The notes under the pieces are model-generated. The model made no database searches, had not been told where the DNA came from, and saw only the letters and a list, made by a program, of their open reading frames with translations. Below, one piece after another: positions 1 through 9,145 of a stretch of DNA of 64,000 bases. Position 1 is the first letter of the stretch; each line of letters starts with the position of its first letter. Position numbers and translations under genes: made by a program. This stretch comes from Alphaproteobacteria bacterium (GTDB taxonomy: Bacteria; Pseudomonadota; Alphaproteobacteria; SHVP01), in assembly GCA_016869765.1 (NCBI GenBank), contig VGES01000005.1:42981-106980 (forward strand). The letters run 5' to 3'.

Positions 1-666
1 TTCGACGGCCGCGTGCCAAGTGTTCGCACCGATGAACGCCGGCAATGAGGTGCGCCCGCCGGTGCCGAACGACCCTGATTCCTGCCGCTCGGCCTCGCCC
101 ACGACCACGGACACGTTCAGGCGCACCAGCGGCCGGATGTCGCCGGCGGATGCACCGTCGCCGCGCAACAGGTGGATGGCCTGCCAGGAACTGGCCAGCG
201 AAACCGAAACTTGCCGGACGCGCGGGTCCTTGGCGCGGGCAAACGCATCCATGTCCTGGAGCAACTTGACCTTGGCGGCGAAATCGACGGCGGCAATCGG
301 GTTTTCGTCGCTGTAAAGCCGCCGATTCGTTCCCGTCGGAGCGAGATCGAGCGTGCCGATGCGCCCGCTCTTGACGGCCGTGACGGTCGTCGCCGCACGT
401 CGAATGGCATCCTCGGACAGTTCGGACGCGTGGGCATACCCGGTCGACTCGCCCGCCACGGCGCGGAGGCCGAAGCCCTGGGTGGTATCGAAGGTCGCCG
501 CTTTCAGGCGGCCATCGTCGAACGCGAGGCTCTCCGACTGGCGGTATTCGAGATAGAGCTCGCCGTCGTCCATCCCCGAGAGTGTGTCGCCAACGAGCCG
601 CGTGAGACGGCCCTCATCGAGCCCGGGACGATCGAACAGCAGGGAACGGGTGGTGGGGCCGGTCAT
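1..666 (-). CDS. tldD: Metalloprotease TldD, N-terminal part (runs off the window)
   Basis: The minus strand is open from an ATG at 666 to the window edge, giving 222 residues of the N-terminal half of TldD. TldD pairs with PmbA/TldE to degrade unfolded peptides and process modified peptides such as microcins. The N-terminal segment around LLFDRPGLDEGRL and the stretch LYLEYRQSESLAFDDGRLKAAT fit the family; the C-terminal HExxxH zinc site lies outside the window. An AGGAGAGG ribosome-binding site sits just upstream (671-678 on the plus strand). It is divergent from the cytochrome oxidase cluster, a common neighbour in alphaproteobacteria. The family call is firm; completeness cannot be judged. 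Confidence 0.85.
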   Translation of the reverse strand, partial: MTGPTTRSLLFDRPGLDEGRLTRLVGDTLSGMDDGELYLEYRQSESLAFDDGRLKAATFDTTQGFGLRAVAGESTGYAHASELSEDAIRRAATTVTAVKSGRIGTLDLAPTGTNRRLYSDENPIAAVDFAAKVKLLQDMDAFARAKDPRVRQVSVSLASSWQAIHLLRGDGASAGDIRPLVRLNVSVVVGEAERQESGSFGTGGRTSLPAFIGANTWHAAVE

Positions 667-1013
667 GGGAACCTCTCCTGGTGAGAGCTATATAGGCGGC
701 ACACGCCGTCCACACCATGCGAGCGTCGTCTCACGAGCGATCACCGCGTCGGGGCCACAATGCTGCATTGCGACATTACGCCGCAAAAATTTCGCAGGTC
801 CGAGATTGTCCGCGGGCAACAGCAAAAAATATTGGTACTCCAGTAGGTTAGTGTATCGGGCCGCGATTGGCCGCGCGGTCAGACCTCGCACCGAGTTTGG
901 CTCAGGTGGCAAGGCTAGCGCCCCTGTGGGGGACGGAGTAAAACAGCCCGCAATCCGCAGCGAAACGCTTGATTTGCTGTCGGAATTTGGAGTCCGCCGA
1001 CAAGGAGTGGGTA
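667..1013. promoter_or_regulatory. 347-nt non-coding divergent leader between tldD and coxB
   Basis: No ORF here resembles a known protein. The stretch is less GC-rich than its surroundings, with A-rich patches around 785-795 and 824-830. It must contain promoters for both tldD and the oxidase operon. I found no -35/-10 pair good enough to place, and no RNA motif I recognise. An AAGGAG ribosome-binding site for coxB lies at 1002-1007. Confidence 0.5.
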
Positions 1014-1847
1014 GTGCGCAGGATATTGGCAGTCTGGGTGGCCGTCGTGACGCTGGTCATGAGCGTGGGCGCCATGGCGGAAGAGGGCACGTTGTTCCCA
1101 TGGCAGATGAACTTCCGTGGCGCGGCGTCGCCGTCGATGGAGCAGGTCGTTTCCCTGCACGACGGGCTTCTCGTCCTGATCACGTTGATCGCGTTGTTCG
1201 TCCTGGTGCTGATGGGCTACGTGATGGTTCGCTTCCGCGCCAGCCGGAACCCGAACCCGAGCAAAACGACGCACAACACGCTGATCGAGGTGGTCTGGAC
1301 GGTGGTCCCGATCATCATTCTCGTTGGCGTGGCGATCCCATCGTTCCGCCTTCTCTACTTCATGGATCGGACGGCCAATCCCGATATGACGTTCAAGGCC
1401 ATCGGGCATCAGTGGTACTGGAGCTACGAGTACCCCGATCACGGTGGGTTCGGCTTCGATGCCATGATGATCGAAACCGACAAACTCAAGCCTGGGCAGC
1501 CGCGCCTTTTGGCAACCGACAATGAGATCGTCCTCCCGATCAATCAGAACATTCGTCTGCTGGTGACCGCCGAAGATGTGATCCATGCCTGGGCGGTACC
1601 CGCCTTCGGCGTGAAGGTCGACGCAGTCCCGGGTCGGGTAAACGAAACCTGGGTGCGGATTACGAAGCCCGGGACGTACTATGGTCAGTGCTCGGAGCTG
1701 TGCGGCATCCGTCATGGATTCATGCCGATTCAGGTCCGCGCCGTGCCAAAGGCGGAGTTCGATCAATGGGCTGTGCGTCAGAAGGCGGCGTTCGATGCCC
1801 AAAATTCCGGAACGACGCGGGTCGCGTCGGTTCGCGAGCAGCAGTAA
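1014..1847 (+). CDS. coxB: Cytochrome c oxidase subunit II
   Basis: CuA-bearing subunit that accepts electrons from cytochrome c and passes them to heme a of subunit I. The 277-residue product has a signal peptide (about residues 1-22), two membrane helices (about 52-74 and 93-115) and a periplasmic cupredoxin domain. CuA ligands are visible: H191, C226, E228, C230, H234 and M237, in GQCSELCGIRHGFM; the aromatic patch is at HQWYWSYEY. The GTG start at 1014 is preferred over a TTG at 969 because AAGGAG lies 6 nt upstream of it. It is the first gene of the cta cluster. Confidence 0.95.
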   Translation: MRRILAVWVAVVTLVMSVGAMAEEGTLFPWQMNFRGAASPSMEQVVSLHDGLLVLITLIALFVLVLMGYVMVRFRASRNPNPSKTTHNTLIEVVWTVVPIIILVGVAIPSFRLLYFMDRTANPDMTFKAIGHQWYWSYEYPDHGGFGFDAMMIETDKLKPGQPRLLATDNEIVLPINQNIRLLVTAEDVIHAWAVPAFGVKVDAVPGRVNETWVRITKPGTYYGQCSELCGIRHGFMPIQVRAVPKAEFDQWAVRQKAAFDAQNSGTTRVASVREQQ

Positions 1848-1873
1848 CAGTTTAGGAACGGGGACGTTCGACC

Positions 1874-3475
1874 ATGGGTTACAGAGCGAGCACCGGCGCG
1901 CACGACGATCATCGGCCACACGGTTGGCGGAGATGGATTTACTCCACGAACCACAAGGACATCGGGACGATGTACATCATCTTCGCGATCGTCTCCGGGA
2001 TCGTGGCCGGCTCGATGTCGATCGCGATGCGGGCCGAGTTGGAGGCGCCCGGCATGCAGGTGTTCGGCGGAGACTTCCAGCAGTACAACGTGTTCGTGAC
2101 CGCGCACGGTCTGATCATGGTGTTCTTCATGATCATGCCGGCGTTCATTGGCGGGTTCGGCAATTGGTTTGTGCCGCTGATGATCGGCGCCCCCGACATG
2201 GCGTTCCCGCGCCTCAACAACATCTCGTTCTGGCTTCTGATTCCGTCCGCCATCCTGCTGGTGAGCTCTTCGCTGGTCGACGGTGGGGCGGGAGTAGGCT
2301 GGACCGTCTATGCCCCGCTATCGACCTCGGGCCAGCCGGGCGCTGCCGTCGACATGGCTATCCTGGCGCTGCATCTTGCTGGCGCGTCGTCGATCTTGGG
2401 CGCGATCAATTTCATCACCACGATCTTAAATATGCGGGCGCCAGGCATGACCATGCACCGCATGCCGCTGTTCGTCTGGTCGATCCTGGTGACCGCGGTC
2501 CTGTTGTTGCTGTCGCTGCCGGTCCTGGCCGGCGCCATCACAATGCTGCTCACCGACCGCAATTTCGGCACGGCGTTCTTCGATGCGGCCAAGGGCGGTG
2601 ATCCGATCCTCTATCAGCACCTGTTCTGGTTCTTCGGCCACCCGGAGGTCTACATCCTGATTCTCCCGGGCTTCGGCGTCATCAGTCAGGTGGTCTCGAC
2701 GTTCTCGCGCAAGCCCGTGTTCGGCTATCTCGGGATGGCCTACGCCATGGTCGCGATCGGCGTGATCGGTTTCATCGTTTGGGCGCACCACATGTACACG
2801 GTAGGGATGGATGTCGACACGCGCGCCTATTTCATGGCCGCAACGCTGGTGATCGCGGTGCCGACCGGCATCAAGATTTTCAGTTGGATCGCGACGATGT
2901 GGGGCGGGTCGATCGAGTACAAGACGCCGATGTTGTTCGCGCTTGGCCTGATCTTCCTGTTCACCGTCGGCGGCGTCACCGGCATCATATTGGCCAACGC
3001 GGGCATCGACATCGCGTTGCACGACACCTACTACGTTGTCGGGCATTTCCACTACACGATGTCCCTGGGTGCGCTTTTCGGCATCTATGCCGCGTTCTAT
3101 TACTGGACGCCCAAGATGTGGGGTTACAACTACAACGAAACCCTCGGGAAGCTGCACTTCTGGATCACGTTCATCGGCGTCAACTTGACGTTCTTCCCGA
3201 TGCACTTCTCGGGGCTCGCCGGGATGCCGCGACGCATCCCCGACTATCCGGACGCCTACGGTCCGTGGAACTACGTGTCGTCGATCGGATCGTACATCTC
3301 GGGATTCGGCGTGCTTGTATTCCTGTACCTGATGGTCGAGATGTTCGCGAAGAAGCGGAAAGCCGCCGACAACCCATGGGGCGCGGGCGCCACGACGCTC
3401 GAATGGTCGCAGCCCTCGCCGCCGCCGTTCCACACCTACGAGCAGCTGCCCCGGATTACCGGGGGCCATCACTAG
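1874..3475 (+). CDS. ctaD: Cytochrome c oxidase subunit I (aa3 type)
   Basis: Catalytic subunit of the proton-pumping heme-copper oxidase. The protein has 533 residues and about 12 membrane helices. Metal ligands follow family positions: H78 and H393 (low-spin heme a), H391 (heme a3), H256, H305 and H306 (CuB). The H256-P-E-V-Y260 motif holds the His-Tyr crosslink and the D-pathway glutamate E258, which places it in the A1 class. It begins 26 nt after coxB and is followed directly by the heme O synthase gene. Confidence 0.97.
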   Translation: MGYRASTGAHDDHRPHGWRRWIYSTNHKDIGTMYIIFAIVSGIVAGSMSIAMRAELEAPGMQVFGGDFQQYNVFVTAHGLIMVFFMIMPAFIGGFGNWFVPLMIGAPDMAFPRLNNISFWLLIPSAILLVSSSLVDGGAGVGWTVYAPLSTSGQPGAAVDMAILALHLAGASSILGAINFITTILNMRAPGMTMHRMPLFVWSILVTAVLLLLSLPVLAGAITMLLTDRNFGTAFFDAAKGGDPILYQHLFWFFGHPEVYILILPGFGVISQVVSTFSRKPVFGYLGMAYAMVAIGVIGFIVWAHHMYTVGMDVDTRAYFMAATLVIAVPTGIKIFSWIATMWGGSIEYKTPMLFALGLIFLFTVGGVTGIILANAGIDIALHDTYYVVGHFHYTMSLGALFGIYAAFYYWTPKMWGYNYNETLGKLHFWITFIGVNLTFFPMHFSGLAGMPRRIPDYPDAYGPWNYVSSIGSYISGFGVLVFLYLMVEMFAKKRKAADNPWGAGATTLEWSQPSPPPFHTYEQLPRITGGHH

Positions 3476-3490
3476 GCTCGGGAACGATCG

Positions 3491-4441
3491 GTGTCTGAAG
3501 CGACAACGAGCGCGCGAGCCGTGACGGGGTTCGTCGCGGCCGCCGACATGCCGGCGGCGGTTACGGATTACGTTGCTCTATTGAAGCCGCGGGTGATGTC
3601 GCTCGTCGTGTTCACCGGCCTCGTCGGCATGGTGATCGCGCCTGGCAGCCTCCACCCGGCACTCTCGGCCATCGCGCTGCTGTCGATCGCACTCGGGGCG
3701 GGCGCCTCGGGCGCTATCAACATGTGGTTCGATCGTGACATCGACGCGGTGATGGCCCGAACCGCCTCACGCCCGATTCCGAGCGGTCGTATTGCTCCTG
3801 GCGAGGCTTTGGGCTTCGGTGTCTTCGTGGCGGTTGCGTCGGTCCTGCTGATGGGACTGATGGTCAATGTTGCGGCGGCCGCGTTGCTGGCGTTGACCAT
3901 CGCGTTCTACGTGTTCGTCTACACGATGTGGTTGAAGCGCAAGACGCCGCAGAACATCGTAATCGGCGGGGCCGCCGGAGCATTGCCGCCGGTGATCGGC
4001 TGGGCCGCCGTCACCGGTTCGGTCGACTGGCTGCCGCTCGCGTTGTTCGCTCTCGTCTTCTTCTGGACCCCGCCGCATTTCTGGGCGCTCGCTCTCGTGC
4101 GTCGCGACGAGTACGCCCGAGCGGGCGTGCCCATGTTGCCGGTCGTTGCCGGCATCGACCAGACCAAGCGCCAGATATTGCTCTATTCGCTCATCGTAAG
4201 CCCGCTCGGGCTGTTGCCGTGGCTCATGGGCGCAACCTCTCTGGTTTTTGGCGTGGGGAGCGCGGTCCTCGGCAGCGTCTTCGTCGCGATGTCGTGGCGC
4301 CTCCGCCGAACGGCGGCGGTGAACGAAGAGGAACAAGAGGCGCGACGCCTGTTCGGGTTCTCCATTCTCTACCTGTTCTTGATGTTCTGCCTGCTGCTCG
4401 CCGATCACGGCATGCGCGCGGCGGGCTTGGTCGTGACGTGA
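3491..4441 (+). CDS. ctaB: Protoheme IX farnesyltransferase (heme O synthase)
   Basis: UbiA-family membrane prenyltransferase that adds farnesyl to heme B, giving heme O, the precursor of heme A for subunit I. The 316-residue protein carries the allylic-diphosphate-binding motif [20 protein letters not shown] and several hydrophobic helices. It starts with GTG 15 nt after the ctaD stop. Its TGA overlaps the GTG of the next small gene (GTGA at 4438-4441), so translational coupling is likely. Confidence 0.95.
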   Translation: MSEATTSARAVTGFVAAADMPAAVTDYVALLKPRVMSLVVFTGLVGMVIAPGSLHPALSAIALLSIALGAGASGAINMWFDRDIDAVMARTASRPIPSGRIAPGEALGFGVFVAVASVLLMGLMVNVAAAALLALTIAFYVFVYTMWLKRKTPQNIVIGGAAGALPPVIGWAAVTGSVDWLPLALFALVFFWTPPHFWALALVRRDEYARAGVPMLPVVAGIDQTKRQILLYSLIVSPLGLLPWLMGATSLVFGVGSAVLGSVFVAMSWRLRRTAAVNEEEQEARRLFGFSILYLFLMFCLLLADHGMRAAGLVVT

Positions 4442-4560
4442 GCGAAGAAGAGCGGGCGCGGCGTATACGGTCTCGTAACCGCGCCGTCCTGATCGTGTTG
4501 CTGGCGATGGTCGTCCTTATTTTCCTGGGATCGATCGCGCGGCTTGGAGGGGGCGGATAG
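4438..4560 (+). CDS. CoxF-like single-pass membrane protein (40 aa)
   Basis: This small gene is easily missed. It starts at GTG 4438, overlapping the ctaB stop, and its TAG (4558-4560) shares its last base with the GTG of ctaG. The product is charged at the N-terminus ([15 protein letters not shown]), has one hydrophobic helix (about residues 16-34) and a short Gly-rich tail. Small proteins of this form, often called CoxF, occupy this slot in alphaproteobacterial cta operons; their role in oxidase assembly is not settled. Overlap on both sides argues that it is translated. Confidence 0.8.
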   Translation: MSEEERARRIRSRNRAVLIVLLAMVVLIFLGSIARLGGGG

Positions 4561-5141
4561 TGGCGCCGTTTTCGCGCATTCGTTTGACCGGCCTGTCGCT
4601 CGTGGCGCTTGTCGTCGCCATGGTCGGCCTCTCCTATGCCGCGGTGCCGCTCTACCAGGCGTTTTGCCAGTGGACGGGGCTGGGCGGCACGACTCAGCGG
4701 GCCGAGGCGGCTCCGGGAGCGCTCGGCGAGCGGACGATCAACGTCTTTTTCGACGCCAACGTCGGTCGCGGCCTGGCGTGGGAATTCAAGCCCGTGCAGC
4801 GCGAGATGACGGTTCGCATCGGCGAGGAATCGCTTGCGTTCTACCGTGCCCAAAATCCGACCGCGCGCGAGATCGTCGGCTCGGCGACATTCAATGTCAC
4901 GCCGCCGACCGCGGGAATCTACTTCAGCAAGATCGAGTGTTTCTGTTTCACCGAGCAGGTGCTGCTGCCGGGCGAGTCGGTGACGATGCCGGTGAGTTTC
5001 TTCGTTGACCCGGCGATACTCAACGACCGCAACCTGGCCGATCTTACCAGCATCACGTTGTCCTACACGTTCTTCGAACAAAAGGATCGCAAGAGCCGCG
5101 TTTCGAGCACCGGCGGCAAGGGCGATCGAACCTTGAATTAG
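4560..5141 (+). CDS. ctaG: Cytochrome c oxidase assembly protein CtaG (Cox11)
   Basis: Copper chaperone that delivers copper to the CuB site of subunit I. The 193-residue protein has one N-terminal membrane helix (about residues 8-30) and a periplasmic immunoglobulin-like domain with the copper-binding motif KIECFCFTEQ. A conserved cysteine of this family also sits just after the helix, in YQAFCQWTG. The GTG start overlaps the preceding stop codon. Position between coxF and ctaE is standard. Confidence 0.95.
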   Translation: MAPFSRIRLTGLSLVALVVAMVGLSYAAVPLYQAFCQWTGLGGTTQRAEAAPGALGERTINVFFDANVGRGLAWEFKPVQREMTVRIGEESLAFYRAQNPTAREIVGSATFNVTPPTAGIYFSKIECFCFTEQVLLPGESVTMPVSFFVDPAILNDRNLADLTSITLSYTFFEQKDRKSRVSSTGGKGDRTLN

Positions 5142-5176
5142 GCATGAGCCGGCCAGCGCAGTAAGGAGAGTTTCCC

Positions 5177-5989
5177 ATGGCGACACATACCAAAGGCCAC
5201 GAATACCACCTGGTCGACCCCAGTCCCTGGCCGGCCGTCGGCGCGGTCAGCGTCCTCGCCCTTGCCGTCGGGCTGATTGTCTTCATGCACTCGGGTTTCG
5301 TGTGGCTCCTGGTGGCTGGCGGCCTCGGCGTGGCCTACACGATGTTGGTGTGGTGGCGCGACATCACCAAGGAAGCGGTCGTAGAGAAACACCACACGAT
5401 GATCGTCCGCATCGGACTGCGGTACGGCATGATCCTGTTCATCGCCTCCGAGGTGATGTTCTTCGCGGCCTGGTTCTGGGCCTACTTCAACGCAAGCCTT
5501 TTCCCGACCGAGCAGATGGGGAACACGTGGCCGCCGGAAGGCGTGATCACCTTCCCGACGTGGGATCTGCCGTTCCTCAATACGCTCATCCTGCTGCTGT
5601 CCTCGACCACGGTGACCTGGGCCCACCATGCGCTGCGCCAGGGGGACTACGACGGACTGAAGAAAGGCTTGCTCGTCACCGTTGCGCTTGGCCTGCTGTT
5701 CACTTGTGTGCAGGTCTATGAGTACTCGCACGCTGCCTTCAGCTTCAGCGGCGGGATCTATGGTTCGACCTTCTTCATGGCGACGGGCTTTCACGGTTTT
5801 CATGTGATCGTCGGCACCATCTTCCTGATCGTTTGCACCGTCCGGGCGTTCAAGGGGCACTTCACGCCCGATCACCACTTCGGGCTCGAGGCGGCCGCTT
5901 GGTACTGGCACTTCGTCGACGTCGTCTGGCTGTTCCTGTTCTCCGCGATCTATTGGTGGGGTGCGGGCACGGCGATCGCCGCGCACTAG
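5177..5989 (+). CDS. ctaE: Cytochrome c oxidase subunit III
   Basis: Third core subunit of the aa3 oxidase, with seven membrane helices in 270 residues. It stabilises subunit I and supports proton uptake. Family landmarks include HPWHLVDPSPWP-like residues near the start (HEYHLVDPSPWP), the RYGMILFIASEVMFFAAWFW helix, and the C-terminal WYWHFVDVVWLFLF segment. AAGGAGAG lies at 5163-5170 before the ATG. Confidence 0.95.
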   Translation: MATHTKGHEYHLVDPSPWPAVGAVSVLALAVGLIVFMHSGFVWLLVAGGLGVAYTMLVWWRDITKEAVVEKHHTMIVRIGLRYGMILFIASEVMFFAAWFWAYFNASLFPTEQMGNTWPPEGVITFPTWDLPFLNTLILLLSSTTVTWAHHALRQGDYDGLKKGLLVTVALGLLFTCVQVYEYSHAAFSFSGGIYGSTFFMATGFHGFHVIVGTIFLIVCTVRAFKGHFTPDHHFGLEAAAWYWHFVDVVWLFLFSAIYWWGAGTAIAAH

Positions 5990-5996
5990 CCGTCGC

Positions 5997-6359
5997 ATGA
6001 CCGGGGAGACCCCGCACCGGGTTTCCCCGTTCGTGTCAGGGCTCCGCGGGCGCTGCCCGCGTTGCGGTCGTGGCCCGTTGTTCCAGGGATTGCTGACGAT
6101 CCGGGAACGCTGCGAGGACTGCGGGCTCGCCCTGCGTGCCGCCGACACCGGCGACGGTCCGGCGGTCTTCGTCATCATGATCGTCGGCTTCCTGGTGGTC
6201 GGCGGCGTGCTCGTCCTCGAGATCGCCGCTCAACCGCCGTTCTGGTTCCATGCCGTGGTCTGGTTGCCCACGGTGCTGGTCTTGTCGCTCGCCCTGCTGC
6301 GACCGCTGAAGGCCACGTTTTATGCTCTGCAGTTTCGCCACCGCACGGATGTCCGATGA
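5997..6359 (+). CDS. DUF983 membrane protein with zinc-ribbon-like cysteines
   Basis: This 120-residue protein has two CxxC pairs near its N-terminus (RCPRCGRG and CEDCG) that look like a small metal-binding knuckle, followed by two hydrophobic helices. DUF983 genes typically sit between ctaE and SURF1 in alphaproteobacterial oxidase clusters; no biochemical function is established. ATG 5997 is 8 nt after the ctaE stop, and the stop overlaps the SURF1 start in an ATGA (6356-6359). A role in oxidase assembly is an inference from context. Confidence 0.85.
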   Translation: MTGETPHRVSPFVSGLRGRCPRCGRGPLFQGLLTIRERCEDCGLALRAADTGDGPAVFVIMIVGFLVVGGVLVLEIAAQPPFWFHAVVWLPTVLVLSLALLRPLKATFYALQFRHRTDVR

Positions 6360-7105
6360 TGGGTTGGCTTGAACGGTACTTGGGCGTTCGACCCGCCCCG
6401 GGGGCGACCATCGCCACCGTCGTGGCGACCGCCATTCTCATCGGCCTCGGAACGTGGCAGATCGAGCGTCTCGCCTGGAAGAACGCTTTGATTTCCGAGC
6501 GCACGAGCAACTTTGCGGCGGCTCCAGTGGCTCTGACCGGCGATGACAATGCGGTGGAAGCCTTGGCGTGGCGGCGGGTCAGCGTGACCGGGCGATTCCT
6601 CCACGATCGGGAGCTGTTTCTCGCCGCCCGTTCGCTGCGCGGCAATGTCGGCTACCACGTGTTGACACCGTTGCAGCGGGACGATGGGCGGGTGGTGTTG
6701 ATCAATCGTGGCTGGGTCGGGCCGCCGAAGAAAGACCCTGCAGCCCGTGCGGCGGCCAATCCCCCGGGCCCGGTCCGAATCAGCGGAATCGTCACGCTCG
6801 GCGCGAAGAAGGCTTGGCTCGGGCCCGACAACAACCCCTCGACCAACACGTGGCTCTGGGTCGATCTGCCTGCCATGGGGCAGCATCTAGGGACGAAACT
6901 CCTGCCCGTCGTCGTCGAGGCCGACGCCACGCCGAACCCCGGCGGATTCCCGATCGGCGGGCAGACCAGGATCAACTTGCCGAACGATCATCTTGGTTAT
7001 GCGCTGACCTGGTACGCCCTGGCGGTCGTCCTGGTCGTCATCTGGTTCGCCTGGCATCGTCGGCGAGCGCGCCTCGCGCTCCGCGACGCCGCGTCGAATG
7101 ACTGA
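6356..7105 (+). CDS. SURF1 family cytochrome oxidase biogenesis protein
   Basis: Assembly factor thought to help insert heme a into subunit I. The 249-residue protein has the family topology: one helix near each end (about residues 19-35 and 217-235) and a large periplasmic domain. Typical motifs are GTWQIERLAWK at the first helix, VLINRGWVGP in the middle and LGYALTWYALA before the last helix. It overlaps DUF983 by 4 nt and the following peptidase gene by 8 nt. Confidence 0.92.
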   Translation: MMGWLERYLGVRPAPGATIATVVATAILIGLGTWQIERLAWKNALISERTSNFAAAPVALTGDDNAVEALAWRRVSVTGRFLHDRELFLAARSLRGNVGYHVLTPLQRDDGRVVLINRGWVGPPKKDPAARAAANPPGPVRISGIVTLGAKKAWLGPDNNPSTNTWLWVDLPAMGQHLGTKLLPVVVEADATPNPGGFPIGGQTRINLPNDHLGYALTWYALAVVLVVIWFAWHRRRARLALRDAASND

Positions 7106-8594
7106 CGGCCCGTACGCGGCGCTCGAAGCGCGATTTCGCCGCATCGCCATCATCGACGGCGCGCAGGCCGTTCTCCATTGGGATCGGGCGGTCATGATGC
7201 CGCCGGGCGGTGCGGACGCGCGCACCGAGCAGTTGGCCGTCCTATCGGGTCTTAGCCATGAACTTATCGTCGAACCGGCCATAGGAGATCTGCTGGACCG
7301 AGTGGAGGCCGATCGCGACCGGTTGGGACCCTGGCAGGCGGCCAATCTCCGGGAGATGCGCCGGCTGTGGCGTCATGCCAATGCCCTCTCCCAGGACCTG
7401 GTCGAAGCCCTCGCACGTGCCGCCTCGACCTGCGAATTGAACTGGCGCCAGGCGCGAGCCGCAGACGACTTTGCCTCGGTCCTGCCGTCGCTCGAGAACT
7501 TGATCGGGCTCGTGCGGGAGAAGGCGCAAGCCAAGGCCACGGCCCTCGATGTTCCGCCCTACGAAGCGCTCCTCGATGCCTACGACCCCGGCCGCCGCCG
7601 AGCCGAGATCGATCGCCTCTTTGCCGAACTGCGGTCGTTCCTGCCGTCGATTCTCTCCGCGGTGTTGGCGCGTCAGTCGCGGCGCTCGGCGCCCATGCCC
7701 TTCGACGGACCGCTTCCGATCGAGGCGCAACGTCGTCTCGGCGAGGCCCTGATGACCGCTGTCGGATTCGACACCGAATTCGGACGCCTCGACGTCAGCC
7801 ACCACCCGTTCACCGGCGGTGTGCCCGACGACGTGCGCATCACGACGCGCTACAAAGACGACGATTTCTCGGAATCGGTCATGGCGGTGCTGCACGAGAC
7901 CGGGCACGCCCTCTACGAACGCGGCCTCCCCGCTGCCTGGCGTTGGCAGCCGGTCGGGGAGTCCCGCGGCATGACCATCCACGAATCGCAATCGTTGCTG
8001 ATCGAAATGCAGGCCTGTCGCGGTCGCCAGTTTTCTGAATTCGCGCTGCCGATCATCAAGAGCAGCTTCGGGAAATCCGGTCCGGCCTGGACCCTCGAGA
8101 ACCTGCTGGCCCATACCCAGCGGGTCGAGCCCGGCCTCATCCGGGTCGAGGCCGATGAGGTGACGTACCCGTTCCACGTCATGCTGCGTTATGACCTCGA
8201 GACGGCGCTACTCCAGGGCGATCTTCGTCCACGGGACCTGCCCGGGGCGTGGCGCGATGGAATGATGAAGTTGCTCGGGATCGCGGTGCCCGATGATCGC
8301 GATGGCTGCATGCAAGATATCCATTGGTTTCATGGCGATATCGGGTACTTCCCGACCTACACCTTGGGCGCCTTGGCCGCCGCACAGCTGTTCGCGGCAG
8401 CGGTGGCCGCTGTCCCAGACATCCCGGAGAGGATCCGTCGCGGCGATTTCCGGCCGTTGCTCGGCTGGTTGCGCGAGCACGTCCATGGTGTGGGCTGCCT
8501 GTCCTCGAGCGACGATCTCCTCGAGCGGGCCACCGGCACCGGTTTGGGGACGGAGGCGTTTCGCCGGCACGTCGAACGACGGTACCTATCATGA
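7098..8594 (+). CDS. M32 family carboxypeptidase (Taq type)
   Basis: Zinc metallocarboxypeptidase of 498 residues, the usual length for family M32. The metal-binding motif HETGH is at about residues 266-270, followed by the family's conserved GESRGMTIHESQSLLIE stretch, which supplies the third metal ligand. It has no signal peptide, so it is cytoplasmic and probably trims peptides. It is translationally coupled to SURF1 upstream and to the PAP2 gene downstream (ATGA at 8591-8594). Confidence 0.93.
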   Translation: MTDGPYAALEARFRRIAIIDGAQAVLHWDRAVMMPPGGADARTEQLAVLSGLSHELIVEPAIGDLLDRVEADRDRLGPWQAANLREMRRLWRHANALSQDLVEALARAASTCELNWRQARAADDFASVLPSLENLIGLVREKAQAKATALDVPPYEALLDAYDPGRRRAEIDRLFAELRSFLPSILSAVLARQSRRSAPMPFDGPLPIEAQRRLGEALMTAVGFDTEFGRLDVSHHPFTGGVPDDVRITTRYKDDDFSESVMAVLHETGHALYERGLPAAWRWQPVGESRGMTIHESQSLLIEMQACRGRQFSEFALPIIKSSFGKSGPAWTLENLLAHTQRVEPGLIRVEADEVTYPFHVMLRYDLETALLQGDLRPRDLPGAWRDGMMKLLGIAVPDDRDGCMQDIHWFHGDIGYFPTYTLGALAAAQLFAAAVAAVPDIPERIRRGDFRPLLGWLREHVHGVGCLSSSDDLLERATGTGLGTEAFRRHVERRYLS

Positions 8595-9133
8595 TTGCAC
8601 GGTTTGCGTTGGCCACTGTTCTCGCGTTGTCGCTGGCACGACCGACGGTCGGCGCCGAGTTGTCGCGATCGGGATACGCCGATGGGATGCGCGTGCTCCT
8701 GCCGCTTGGGGCGGCGGCCGGCAGTGCCGTGGCCGGGGACTGGGAAGGTCTCAAGCAACTAGCGTTCAGCGGGGCTGTGACCGTCGCGCTAACGGAAGGG
8801 CTCAAGCATACGGTCGACTCGGAACGCCCTGACCGTGCGGGTAACGACTCGTTTCCTTCCGGCCATGCCGCAACAGCCTTCGCTGGCGCCAGCTACGTCT
8901 ATTACCGCTATGGCTGGCAGTGGGGACTTCCAGCAGAGCTCGCAGCGGCGGGGGTTGCTTGGGCTCAGGTTGAGGATCGTCGGCACCACTGGGTCGACGT
9001 TCTGGCCGCCGCGGGGCTGGCCAACCTGTCCTCTTTCGTCTATGTCGATGGTCGTACGCCGGACGTGATCGTGATGCCGATCGTCGGCGGTAAGAAAGAC
9101 AGTTTCGGCGTGCTCATAAAGTTGGGGTTCTAG
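8591..9133 (+). CDS. PAP2-type phosphatase, exported or membrane-bound
   Basis: The 180-residue protein shows the three phosphatidic acid phosphatase motifs in order: K-x6-RP (KHTVDSERP), PSGH (SFPSGHA) and an R-x2-H-x3-D variant (RRHHWVD). It has an N-terminal signal or anchor (MIARFALATVLALSLARPTVGA). Substrates of such proteins include lipid phosphates and undecaprenyl diphosphate; the sequence does not choose between them. The long open frame extends further upstream, but ATG 8591 overlaps the carboxypeptidase stop and begins the signal sequence, so it is the likely start. Confidence 0.82.
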   Translation: MIARFALATVLALSLARPTVGAELSRSGYADGMRVLLPLGAAAGSAVAGDWEGLKQLAFSGAVTVALTEGLKHTVDSERPDRAGNDSFPSGHAATAFAGASYVYYRYGWQWGLPAELAAAGVAWAQVEDRRHHWVDVLAAAGLANLSSFVYVDGRTPDVIVMPIVGGKKDSFGVLIKLGF

Positions 9134-9145
9134 CGGTTCTCGAGT

